Source: Aquamicrobium defluvii
GTDB lineage: Bacteria; Pseudomonadota; Alphaproteobacteria; Rhizobiales; Rhizobiaceae
Assembly: GCF_004363725.1 (NCBI RefSeq)
Contig: NZ_SNZF01000021.1
Location: forward strand, 20,978 to 84,977
DNA length: 64,000 bases
Reading direction: 5' to 3'
The translations under genes were made by a program, and so were the position numbers. Shown piece by piece: positions 56,521 to 63,979 of the stretch. Each line of letters starts with the position of its first letter. The first letter of the stretch is position 1. The notes under the pieces were generated by a model. It worked only from the letters and a program-made list of their open reading frames with translations, was not told the DNA's origin and ran no database searches.

Positions 56521-57531
56521 ATGCGTCCCAGCGATCTGCTCCAGCCCCGCCCTGAAGGGCTCTATTGCCCGCCCGGCGATTTCTTCATCGATCCGGTGCG
56601 CCCGGTGGAGCGCGCGCTGATCACCCACGGCCATTCCGACCACGCGCGGGCCGGCCACGCCCATGTGCTGGCCACGCGTCAGACGCTGGATATCATGGCT
56701 CTGCGCTACGGGGAGAATTTTGCCCAGGGCCGGCAGGCTGCGGCCCTGGGCGAAAAGATCGATGTCGGCGGCGTGACCGTCACCTTTCATCCGGCCGGCC
56801 ATGTGCTGGGTTCGGCCCAGATCGCGGTGGAGAAAGGCGGCCTGCGCATCGTTGCTTCCGGCGACTACAAGCGCACCCCCGATGCCACCTGCGCGCCTTT
56901 CGAGCTTGTGCCCTGCGATGTCTTCATCACCGAGGCGACCTTCGCGCTGCCCGTCTTCCGCCACCCGCCGCCGCAGGAAGAGATCGCGCGGCTGCTGAAA
57001 TCGGTGGCGCAGTTTCCCGAGCGCAGCCATCTGGTCGGGGCCTATGCGCTCGGCAAGGCGCAGCGCGTGATGAAGGAACTGCGGCAGGCCGGTTATGACC
57101 GGCCGATCCATATCCACGGCGCTCTGGCGAAGCTCAGCGCCTACTATCAGGAGGAAGGCATCGACCTCGGCACGCTGGAGCCGGCGACGGTGGAGGCCGG
57201 CCGCAAGGGCGACTTTGCCGGGGCCGTCGTCATCGGCCCGCCCTCGGCCTTCGCCGACCGCTGGGCGCGGCGTTTTCCCGATCCCGTATCCTGCTTCGCC
57301 TCGGGCTGGATGCGCATCCGCCAGCGCGCCAGACAGCGTGGCGTTGAACTGCCGCTGATCCTGTCCGACCATTGCGACTGGGACGAACTGTGTCAGACCA
57401 TCGCCGGGACGGGTGCCGGCGAAGTCTGGGTCACGCACGGCCGCGAGGAGGCGCTGGTGCGCTGGTGCGAATTGCAGGGCATCGCCGCCCGCCCGCTGCA
57501 TCTGGTCGGCTACGAGGACGAGGGGGACTGA
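56521..57531 (+). CDS. ligase-associated DNA damage response exonuclease (MBL/beta-CASP fold)
   Basis: 336 aa. The metallo-beta-lactamase metal site is ALITHGHSDHARAGH, with FHPAGHVLGSAQI and ASGDYKRTPD further on and HGREEALVRW near the end. It is similar to SNM1/CPSF-type nucleases. The ATG at 56521 opens MRPSDLLQPRPEGLYCPPGDF, typical of the family. It is 5 bp before the ligase. Confidence 0.93.
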   Translation: MRPSDLLQPRPEGLYCPPGDFFIDPVRPVERALITHGHSDHARAGHAHVLATRQTLDIMALRYGENFAQGRQAAALGEKIDVGGVTVTFHPAGHVLGSAQIAVEKGGLRIVASGDYKRTPDATCAPFELVPCDVFITEATFALPVFRHPPPQEEIARLLKSVAQFPERSHLVGAYALGKAQRVMKELRQAGYDRPIHIHGALAKLSAYYQEEGIDLGTLEPATVEAGRKGDFAGAVVIGPPSAFADRWARRFPDPVSCFASGWMRIRQRARQRGVELPLILSDHCDWDELCQTIAGTGAGEVWVTHGREEALVRWCELQGIAARPLHLVGYEDEGD

Positions 57532-57536
57532 TCGGC

Positions 57537-59141
57537 ATGAAGCGCTTCGCCGAACTCCTCGACCGGCTTGTGCTGACGCCGTCGCGCAACGGCAAGCTCA
57601 GGCTGCTGACGGATTATTTCCGCGTGACGGAGGATCCGGATCGCGGGCTGGCGCTGGCCGCGATCACCGGCGACCTGTCCATCGCGGCGATAAAACCCGC
57701 CATGCTGCGCGCGCTTGCCGCCGAGCGTGTCGACCCGGTGCTGTTCGGCTATTCCTACGATTATGTCGGCGACCTTGCCGAGACCGTCTCGCTGGTGTGG
57801 CCGGCCCGACATGATGGGGATACGGCGTCCGCCTCTCACATGACGCTGGCCGAAGTGATCGCGAAATTGCAATCCGCCAGCCGCTCGGACGGCCCGAAAG
57901 TTCTGGCCGGCCTTCTCGACCAGTCCGATATTCCCGCCCGTTTCGCCATCATCAAGCTGGTCACCGGCGGCCTGCGCATCGGGGTCTCCGCCCGTCTGGC
58001 GAAGCAGGCCGTGGCCGATCTGGGTCCGGTGGATGTGGCCGAAATCGAGGAACTGTGGCACGGGCTGGAGCCGCCCTACACGGAACTCTTCGCATGGCTG
58101 GAAGGGCGCGCGAGCAAGCCCGAGCGGGCGGCTTTTGCCCTGTTCCGCCCGGTCATGCTGGCCAACCCGGTTGGTGATGGCGAGCTCGAAAGGCTCGATC
58201 CGGCAGACTACGCCGCGGAATGGAAATGGGACGGCATCCGCGTCCAGGTGTCGTTCGAAGGCGGTGTCCGGCGTCTTTATTCGCGCACCGGCGACGACAT
58301 ATCCCGCGCCTTTCCCGATCTTGCCGGCGGCATCGGCTTCGAAGCCGTACTCGACGGCGAATTGCTGGTCGGCTCCCCGGCCGCCACCGGTACATTCTCG
58401 GATCTTCAGCAGCGGCTGAACCGCAAGACGGTTTCGCCGAAGATCATGCAGAACCATCCGGCCTTCGTGCGCTGCTACGATCTGCTGCAACTGGACGGCG
58501 AGGATGTGCGCGCCTTGCCCTTTCGGGAGCGCCGCGCCCGGCTTGAGGATTTTGTCGCCACGCTCGATCCCGCCCGCTTCGACCTTTCGCCGCTGGTCGC
58601 CTTCGAAGACTGGAAAGCGCTGGAGGGTCTTCGCATCGCGCCACCCCATCCCATCATCGAGGGCGTGATGCTGAAGCGCTGGGATTCGCCCTATCTCGCG
58701 GGCCGGCCGAAAGGGCCGTGGTTCAAGTGGAAGCGCGATCCGCACACCGTCGATGCCGTGCTCATGTATGCCCAGCGTGGCCACGGCAAGCGCTCCTCCT
58801 TCTATTCCGACTACACGTTCGGCGTCTGGACCGGAGCGGAAGGCGAGGAGGAACTGGTGCCGGTCGGCAAGGCCTATTTCGGGTTCACCGACGAGGAGCT
58901 GCGCCAGATCGACAAATATGTGCGCGACAACACGGTCGAGCGTTTTGGCCCGGTGCGCGCCGTGCGCGCCGACCGGCGGAACGGGCTGGTGCTGGAAGTG
59001 GCCTTCGAGGGGCTGAACCGTTCCACCCGCCACAAGTCCGGCGTGGCCATGCGCTTTCCGCGCATTTCGCGCCTGCGCTGGGACAAGCCCCCGGCCGAAG
59101 CCGACCGCATCGAGACCCTCAGGGAACTGCTGGACCGGTAA
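57537..59141 (+). CDS. ATP-dependent DNA ligase of the ligase-associated repair cluster
   Basis: 534 aa. The adenylation lysine is in motif I EWKWDGIRVQVSF (KxDG); motif III-IV is FEAVLDGELLVG, motif V WFKWKRDP, and the OB-fold end contains RHKSGVAMRFPRI. An N-terminal DNA-binding domain (about 1-200) precedes the core, as in the LigB/LigC-like group. It seals nicks after processing by the cluster's helicase and nucleases. The frame extends upstream into the exonuclease, so the ATG at 57537 is the start. Confidence 0.95.
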   Translation: MKRFAELLDRLVLTPSRNGKLRLLTDYFRVTEDPDRGLALAAITGDLSIAAIKPAMLRALAAERVDPVLFGYSYDYVGDLAETVSLVWPARHDGDTASASHMTLAEVIAKLQSASRSDGPKVLAGLLDQSDIPARFAIIKLVTGGLRIGVSARLAKQAVADLGPVDVAEIEELWHGLEPPYTELFAWLEGRASKPERAAFALFRPVMLANPVGDGELERLDPADYAAEWKWDGIRVQVSFEGGVRRLYSRTGDDISRAFPDLAGGIGFEAVLDGELLVGSPAATGTFSDLQQRLNRKTVSPKIMQNHPAFVRCYDLLQLDGEDVRALPFRERRARLEDFVATLDPARFDLSPLVAFEDWKALEGLRIAPPHPIIEGVMLKRWDSPYLAGRPKGPWFKWKRDPHTVDAVLMYAQRGHGKRSSFYSDYTFGVWTGAEGEEELVPVGKAYFGFTDEELRQIDKYVRDNTVERFGPVRAVRADRRNGLVLEVAFEGLNRSTRHKSGVAMRFPRISRLRWDKPPAEADRIETLRELLDR

Positions 59142-59149
59142 GCATTCGC

Positions 59150-60244
59150 TTACTGGTTGGGCGAAACCCTGATCTCGTAGATGTCGATGGCCTTGCCCTG
59201 GTTCTCGACATCGGAAGTGATGGCGATCGTGCCGGCCGCTCCGGCGCGCTTGTCGGGGAACTGCACGTCGAACAGATATTCGCCGCGCTCGCGCCCGACT
59301 TCATAGCGCTTGCGGCCGCAATCGCCGAGTTCGCCGAAATTGCAGTCGATGGAGATCTGCGTCGCCTTGCCGTCCTCGGCCCGCGCGACCAGCACGAAGA
59401 CCGCCTTCGAGCCCGAAACCTCGTCCAGTATGCCCTGGCCGACGTCGAAGGAGACGGCGGAGCCGGAAGCGCCCGAGCGCACACGCATGAATGCGCCGCT
59501 GTCGTCTTCCATCGCCTCGGCGCTGGCGTCGGACGGGGTGGAGACCGTCGTCGGGTCGAGCGGTGTGAACACGGTGATCCATTCGCCGGAGAATTCTGCC
59601 TGCCCGGTTTGCAGCGGCGCGCTCCCGCCCGAGGGCGAAAAGTCCTCGTCCTCGACGCTGGCCGGCGGCACCGGCACCTCGCCCCGCTGCTCGGGTGTCC
59701 GCAGTGCGCCCGATTGCAGCAGCCACCAGGCGCCAAGACCGATCACGATGACGAGTGTGAGTCCGGCGAACAGGGCGGGCAGCCCGCGTCGGCGCGGACG
59801 CCTGCGGCGTGGCGCGCGGTCGGGCTCCGGTTCGGCGACATTGCGCGGCAGCGGGCCCTCGGGGATGATGTCGGGGACGACCGGCATTACATGCGCGTCT
59901 GGTTCCTCTCCGTTCCGTTCCCCCGCGTCGAACGTGGGTTCGCTTCGCTGGCTCCGGGCGGCGGAAGGCTGGCCGGGAGCGTCTACGCCCGGCACGGCAT
60001 CGTTCCGCACCGGGGAAGGTCCGGCCTTGTCCGGCACCGGCAGGAATTGCGCCTCGATTTCCGCGATCTTGGCCTGCATGGCCTTGCGGCGATTGATGGC
60101 GGTCTCGACCGTAACGTTTGGGTTGGCCTGCAAGGCGCGGTCGAGCGCGGAGAAGGCCGAACGGTACACCTTCTCGCGGAACGACCTGTCCCCGGCATTG
60201 CCTTTCTCGAGGGCATTCCGAATCGCTTTTTCGATCGGGTCCAA
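59150..60244 (-). CDS. conserved hypothetical one-TM protein
   Basis: 364 aa from a TTG start at 60244, chosen because AAGGA lies 7 bp upstream and DPIEKAIRNALEKG begins the conserved part; the frame is open to a TTG at 60307. N-terminal 65 residues are helical (FREKVYRSAFSALDRALQAN), then a Pro/Glu/Arg-rich linker, one TM helix (LPALFAGLTLVIVIGLGAWWLL) after an RRRRPRRR stop-transfer cluster, and a periplasmic C-terminal domain with a possible disulfide (CNFGELGDCGRKRYEV). The function is unknown. It converges on the ligase with a 9-bp gap. Confidence 0.75.
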   Translation of the reverse strand: MDPIEKAIRNALEKGNAGDRSFREKVYRSAFSALDRALQANPNVTVETAINRRKAMQAKIAEIEAQFLPVPDKAGPSPVRNDAVPGVDAPGQPSAARSQRSEPTFDAGERNGEEPDAHVMPVVPDIIPEGPLPRNVAEPEPDRAPRRRRPRRRGLPALFAGLTLVIVIGLGAWWLLQSGALRTPEQRGEVPVPPASVEDEDFSPSGGSAPLQTGQAEFSGEWITVFTPLDPTTVSTPSDASAEAMEDDSGAFMRVRSGASGSAVSFDVGQGILDEVSGSKAVFVLVARAEDGKATQISIDCNFGELGDCGRKRYEVGRERGEYLFDVQFPDKRAGAAGTIAITSDVENQGKAIDIYEIRVSPNQ

Positions 60245-60421
60245 GCCGGAATCCTTGTGACAACCTGCGTTGTCCTGATGGTTACCCGCAGAACGCCGAT
60301 CAATCAACGCTGTTGGCGTGATGAGCGGTCGATACCCGTGTCTGCGGGTGCGGTCTCGCCAGTTCTGCTCGCTGCGCAGCGCGTCACTGCCAACAATCTG
60401 CCCTGAATTTTACCGGGCCAC

Positions 60422-60449
60422 TTGAATTAACACGGGCTTGCGGTTATCA
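60422..60449 (+). promoter_or_regulatory. possible promoter of the tRNA-Thr-derived region
   Basis: TTGAAT (60422-60427) and TTATCA (60444-60449) are spaced 16 bp, 30 bp before the 5' tRNA half. This is weak by consensus but in the right place for a tRNA promoter that may now read through into the intact tRNA copy. Confidence 0.35.
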
Positions 60450-60479
60450 CGCCGGCATCTCGGAGGCTCGCCCTTCCGG

Positions 60480-60518
60480 GCCGCTGTAGCTCAGTTGGTA
60501 GAGCACGTCATTCGTAAT
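60480..60518 (+). pseudogene. 5' half of a tRNA-Thr gene, interrupted in the anticodon loop
   Basis: 39 nt from the first acceptor base to the anticodon loop (ending in CATTCGTAAT) match the complete tRNA-Thr at 60616 at 35 of 39 positions, including the whole D arm. After base 60518 the sequence departs from any tRNA: no variable loop, T arm or CCA end follows. The acceptor strand GCCGCTG would need CAGCGGC as partner, which is absent nearby. Best read as the host tRNA left broken by an insertion. Confidence 0.85.
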
Positions 60519-60542
60519 TAGCGGGTCCGCTAGAGAATGACG
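60506..60542 (+). other. extended hairpin replacing the anticodon arm of the broken tRNA-Thr
   Basis: CGTCATTC (60506-60513) pairs with GAATGACG (60535-60542); after an internal loop, TAGCGG (60519-60524) pairs with CCGCTA (60527-60532). The result is a long imperfect hairpin where the anticodon arm should be. It may be an integrase-binding or attachment feature, or chance. Confidence 0.6.
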
Positions 60543-60582
60543 TTCGAAGCCAAAGGGTTGGCGGAGGAGTGAAGAAAATAGT

Positions 60583-60603
60583 AGGGCGATAGTAGGTCGC
60601 CCT
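60583..60603. repeat. 7-bp stem-loop between the tRNA half and the intact tRNA
   Basis: AGGGCGA (60583-60589) pairs with TCGCCCT (60597-60603) just before the intact tRNA-Thr. It could be a processing signal or part of an attachment site. Confidence 0.4.
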
Positions 60604-60615
60604 TGCATCTGGTAG

Positions 60616-60691
60616 GCCGCTTTAGCTCAGTTGGTAGAGCATCGCATTCGTAATGCGGAGGTCGTCAGTTCGAGTCTGACAAGCGGCACCA
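60616..60691 (+). tRNA. tRNA-Thr (anticodon CGT)
   Basis: A complete cloverleaf: acceptor GCCGCTT/AAGCGGC, D arm AGCTCAGTTGGTAGAGC with the usual loop, anticodon loop TTCGTAA with anticodon CGT at 60649-60651, T loop TTCGAGT, discriminator A and encoded CCA (60689-60691). It reads ACG codons. It lies on the element side of the broken copy and may replace it. Confidence 0.97.
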
Positions 60692-60760
60692 CCAAGTCTT
60701 TGAAAAGGCTGATGGAACCTTGAGGATGCGGTGAGACCATCGCCGCTACGCGAGGGGAAG

Positions 60761-60961
60761 ATGACCAAAAGCGCACGTATCTCATTGAGCGCGGGAGAAT
60801 TGAGATTCATCAGCGTAGCCATTGAATTGGCATTCAATGCCGACGGCTTTCCTAAAGATGATTTGAGCGAGTTGGCACTTTACATGTCCGCAAGGGCGAA
60901 GCTGGAAAAGGCGCGCGAGCGTCTTGCACGAGACTTGGTATCCGTACCTAAGAGAACATAA
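60761..60961 (+). CDS. small hypothetical protein
   Basis: 66 aa from an ATG with AGGGG upstream (a GTG at 60731 would add 10 residues). It is helical throughout (SAGELRFISVAIELAFNADG, then ALYMSARAKLEKARERLARDL) with no recognised domain. It lies 70 bp after the tRNA. Short cargo or regulatory proteins are common at this position in integrated elements. The function is unknown. Confidence 0.55.
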   Translation: MTKSARISLSAGELRFISVAIELAFNADGFPKDDLSELALYMSARAKLEKARERLARDLVSVPKRT

Positions 60962-61005
60962 CTTTCGCCGCACCCCCGGACGTGAGCCTTTTCGGCGAAA
61001 CAGCC

Positions 61006-61302
61006 TTAGCGCCGCTCCAGCCGCCGCCTGACGGCTTTCCTCACCCGATACCAATAGGTCTGCTCCGCGCCGTCGCTGTCGTACCACGCGCGCTCATGGC
61101 GGGCGAAGGCCTCAAGTTCCGGGTCGGGATAGTCTGCGATGATGTCATCGGCCACGCGGTCGATTTCGGCGGTGGGGATGAGCCTTGGCTTTATCGCGTC
61201 GGTCCAGATCATCCATAGGACCAGCCCAATGAAGATAAGGGCCTGACCTCCGAAGAAGATCAGCAAGAGCCACGAGAATGCTTGACCGACTATATCCCAC
61301 AT
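61006..61302 (-). CDS. small membrane protein, hypothetical
   Basis: 98 aa with one or two N-terminal hydrophobic helices (FSWLLLIFFGGQALIFIGLVLWMIW) and a charged cytosolic tail ending RVRKAVRRRLERR. GGGGGCGG precedes the ATG. No domain recognised. It is convergent with the small helical gene and divergent from the XRE regulator. Confidence 0.6.
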   Translation of the reverse strand: MWDIVGQAFSWLLLIFFGGQALIFIGLVLWMIWTDAIKPRLIPTAEIDRVADDIIADYPDPELEAFARHERAWYDSDGAEQTYWYRVRKAVRRRLERR

Positions 61303-61408
61303 CGCACCGCCCCCGACAAAGCACGACGTAGCCTATAGTCGACAATCGCAGATCGAAAGCAGAAATGAGACTCATCGTCCGTGGGCTTATCGTCTGCATC
61401 GCGGACCA

Positions 61409-61636
61409 ATGGCGCACATGGAAGACGTGTGCGCGATACTGGCCCGGAACATCAAGGCAGCTCGGAAAAGGCTGAACCTGTCGCAGGAAGACCTTGCAGC
61501 GCGCGCGGAGATCGACCGGACCTACGTCTCCGGGATCGAGAGGCAGGTCAGGAACCCCACCATCACCGTGGTTGCGAAATTCGCTGAGGCGCTCGAAACG
61601 ACGACGGCGGACCTCCTAACCGACGAGTCTCGATGA
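61409..61636 (+). CDS. XRE/Cro-CI family transcriptional regulator
   Basis: 75 aa single HTH protein: ILARNIKAARKRLNLSQEDLAARAEIDRTYVSGIERQVRNPTITVVAKFAEAL, residues about 7-60, then a short tail. The start may be the ATG at 61409 or 61418. Its size and fold match phage-type repressors or restriction-modification controllers. It is encoded opposite to the VapE gene, with the 380-bp repeat-rich region between, where it could bind. Confidence 0.85.
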   Translation: MAHMEDVCAILARNIKAARKRLNLSQEDLAARAEIDRTYVSGIERQVRNPTITVVAKFAEALETTTADLLTDESR

Positions 61637-62014
61637 CTTGCGCGGGCCGGAACAACCACAACCGTGACCCTCACGCGCCGCAAAACCAAACCCGCCGCAT
61701 ATAACCCCACCGCGCGGGGCTTCAGAGCGCCCCACAGGCGCGCTGCGGTGGCACTTGGCCCTTTGGCCGTATGCCGCCCAGCCCTGACGTCTGAGGCGGT
61801 TCTGAGCGCCGCATGCGGCATCCGGCAGGCCAACCCAAAGCGCAGCGGACGGCATCGCCTGCCACCCCTGTAACTTGTAACCGTAACTTAAGGTCCGAAA
61901 GCTCCGAGGATGGCGGGGGGAGTGGTGCACTCCCCCCGCTGTAGGGCGCGGGGCAAAAAGTTGCCGGGCTTGTGTTGGCGTTACCGGTTACAGCACAGTC
62001 CGGGTGAAGCCAGT
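61637..62014. other. 380-bp non-coding region with GTAAC repeats and a GC hairpin
   Basis: No convincing gene. CTGTAACTTGTAAC (61868-61881), then CGTAAC, is matched in inverted orientation by GTTACCGGTTACAG (61980-61993), 12 of 14 positions. Between them GCGGGGGGAGT (61913-61923) pairs perfectly with ACTCCCCCCGC (61929-61939), 5-nt loop. It lies just past the stop of the VapE gene. Candidate functions are a replication origin, operator array or terminator. Confidence 0.5.
61913..61939. repeat. 11-bp perfect G/C stem-loop
   Basis: GCGGGGGGAGT pairs with ACTCCCCCCGC around GGTGC. Strong enough to stop transcription, but no T-run follows either side. It may terminate vapE by pausing or be part of an origin. 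Confidence 0.6.
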
Positions 62015-63700
62015 TCAAAACGGCGAGTCCTCTTCCGAAGCGGAACCATCGATGCGGAATATTGTCACGACGCCGTTCTCGACCCGCCTCGCGACCCATT
62101 CTGTCTTGCGCTCATCCTGGGTGCCTCTAGCGAAGCCCCGCCGCTGGGACTTCTCCCGCTGTGATAGATCGTGCAGCCGGTTGATTTTCTCCTCCCAGCC
62201 CAAGCGGTCCATCTCAGCCTTGATCCTTTGCACTTCGATGGGCGACAGGCGACCGCCCTCGAAGCCGAGGAGCAGCTTCACGCTGTCCATCGAGACCCTG
62301 CCCGTCTTATCTGCGAACCAGTCACTCAGGACCGTGGCGAAGGCGTCTTCGATCAAGCGCAGATCGGTCAATTCGGCTGCCGCTTCCCAAAGGTGTTCGG
62401 ACAGGGCGATGGATTCACCCGCCGCTTCACGAACAGCCGCTTCCGCCCAGAGTTGATCGACGTCCTCGCGCAGTTTATCCAGTTGCACTCTTCCGGCACG
62501 GACAGGCCAGAAACGCCGGTTGCCCGTCTGGTCGAAGAGATATTTCTGGTCGTTGGTGCTGCCGACGATAACGCACTGGCGCGGGTAGGTTCTGGCATCT
62601 CGACCATAGGCACGACGATACTTATCGCGCCGGGTCGAGAGAAACCGCTTCAGCTCATGCGTGGATGCCTTGCGAATACCGTCCATCTCCTGAACCTCCA
62701 CGATCCACGACCCGGCCAAGAGTTCAGCCTTGGTCTTGTCGTCGCTCTTGAGATTCAGGCTCCCGCAGAACCACTCGTCGCGCACTGCAAGGATTTCCGC
62801 GAAGCTAGATTTGCCAGCACCCTGTTTTCCCTCGAATACGAGCATCGTGTCGAATTTTACGCCTGGTTGCTTCACCCTCCGGACGCCCGCGATCAGGAAC
62901 TTCGCGCCAAATTCTCTATTCAGTTCTGTATCCTCGGCGCCGACGTAGTCTCGCAGCATGGTATCTAGGCGAGGCTTACCATCCCACACGCAGCCATTGA
63001 GATATTCGATGATCGGATGGGAAGTCTGTTCATGGGCAATTGCGACAATTTCGCTTTTGATCGCCGCAACAGTTGCTCTGAACTCGAACTCGAGTTGGAA
63101 GCGGCTGCTCAGGATATCCGCAACATCGTTCAAATCGCGCCCTTCCAAGCCCAGTCCCTCGATATCGTTCACGAACGAGAACAGGTTTCGTCGCACATCG
63201 ATGCCAAGCCGGGCCAGCGCACATCGGATATTGGCTGGGTGGTCCTTAAGCGGTTGGAACTTGTCATTCAGAACAGGCCAATCCCCCCGCTTCGCTTCGA
63301 TCATCATGAGAGCTCGCGCCACTTGACGCTGACCGTAGCAAAGGGCATTGGGCTTCTCGCGAATATGCGCGCCAATGGCATAGGCCGGATCGAGCAGGAT
63401 CGAGAGCGCGTGACCGGGTTGCACCCCCTTCGCCAGCATCCAGCAGACGCAAGCGATCATGCGCTCTGACCGCGTGGGGTAGACCCTGCCGGGTGGATCT
63501 TCGCCCGAGACGATCACCTCCACCCACTTGAGGTTCGAAGGTACAATCTCGCTGAGGTTTTCTGGCAGTGGAAGGGGAACGATTTCTGTCGGCTCGACCG
63601 TAGTGTGTCCTGCCTTAGCTGGTACCAGCGCCTTGTCCTTCGGTGCAGGCAGGGTGAAATCTTCGATGCTGTAGGTTTTTGCGATAGCTGTGTAGGTCAT
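62015..63700 (-). CDS. VapE domain-containing helicase/NTPase
   Basis: 561 aa. Residues about 55-135 resemble the linker that follows the primase domain in phage primase-helicases (RMIACVCWMLAKGVQPGHALSILLD). The P-loop NTPase carries Walker A VFEGKQGAGKSSF (291-298), Walker B-like SWIVEVQEMDG, sensor CVIVGSTNDQKYL and GNRRFWPV, characteristic of the virulence-associated E family. In prophages and satellites VapE helps replicate element DNA. It is coupled by ATGA overlap to a short primase-like frame. Confidence 0.9.
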   Translation of the reverse strand: MTYTAIAKTYSIEDFTLPAPKDKALVPAKAGHTTVEPTEIVPLPLPENLSEIVPSNLKWVEVIVSGEDPPGRVYPTRSERMIACVCWMLAKGVQPGHALSILLDPAYAIGAHIREKPNALCYGQRQVARALMMIEAKRGDWPVLNDKFQPLKDHPANIRCALARLGIDVRRNLFSFVNDIEGLGLEGRDLNDVADILSSRFQLEFEFRATVAAIKSEIVAIAHEQTSHPIIEYLNGCVWDGKPRLDTMLRDYVGAEDTELNREFGAKFLIAGVRRVKQPGVKFDTMLVFEGKQGAGKSSFAEILAVRDEWFCGSLNLKSDDKTKAELLAGSWIVEVQEMDGIRKASTHELKRFLSTRRDKYRRAYGRDARTYPRQCVIVGSTNDQKYLFDQTGNRRFWPVRAGRVQLDKLREDVDQLWAEAAVREAAGESIALSEHLWEAAAELTDLRLIEDAFATVLSDWFADKTGRVSMDSVKLLLGFEGGRLSPIEVQRIKAEMDRLGWEEKINRLHDLSQREKSQRRGFARGTQDERKTEWVARRVENGVVTIFRIDGSASEEDSPF

Positions 63701-63918
63701 GGCTTTGTCATCCAGAATGAGAGTGCGGGTTGGCGACCGGCCTCGCGCTTCTGCGCATTCAGCCAGTTTACGGTCCCAGGCAGACGCAAGAGACGGTCGG
63801 CGTTGTGGGTGCCGGGACCGCCCTGCAAGGCAATCAGAAGCCGTTTGTTGAAGTCCTCGGCGACATTCACCTCGACCGGCTGATCGAGCTTCCAGATCGC
63901 TTGGTTGTGATTTTTCAT
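63697..63918 (-). CDS. primase-polymerase fragment (AEP-type C-terminal part)
   Basis: 73 aa. AIWKLDQPVEVN and GTHNADRLLRLPGTVNWLNAQKR are hallmark blocks of the archaeo-eukaryotic-type primase domain that normally precedes VapE in one protein. Here the frame ends in a stop overlapping the VapE ATG. It is closed upstream by TAA at 63967-63969, only 50 bp before its ATG, so the catalytic N-terminal part is missing or frame-shifted. It may be a decayed gene or a split enzyme; the right window edge limits the view. Confidence 0.6.
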   Translation of the reverse strand: MKNHNQAIWKLDQPVEVNVAEDFNKRLLIALQGGPGTHNADRLLRLPGTVNWLNAQKREAGRQPALSFWMTKP

Positions 63919-63927
63919 GGAATGAGG

Positions 63928-63979
63928 ACCCCAGTTGAGGGGTAATTTTCGTCCAAACGGGACCCCTTAACGTGGGGTC
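63928..63979. repeat. two tandem stem-loops upstream of the primase-like frame
   Basis: ACCCC (63928-63932)/GGGGT (63939-63943) and GACCCC (63961-63966)/GGGGTC (63974-63979) share the GGACCCC core. They lie 10-60 bp upstream of the minus-strand primase ATG, so could be operators or attenuator-like structures. Confidence 0.5.

Noticed and set aside
60480..60691. tRNA-Thr with a group I intron
   Set aside because: The second tRNA is complete by itself, the interval is about 100 nt and no intron core elements are visible.
61664..61930. Small frames within the repeat region between the XRE gene and vapE
   Set aside because: Arg/Ala/Pro-rich compositions on both strands, no ribosome sites, overlap each other and the hairpin.
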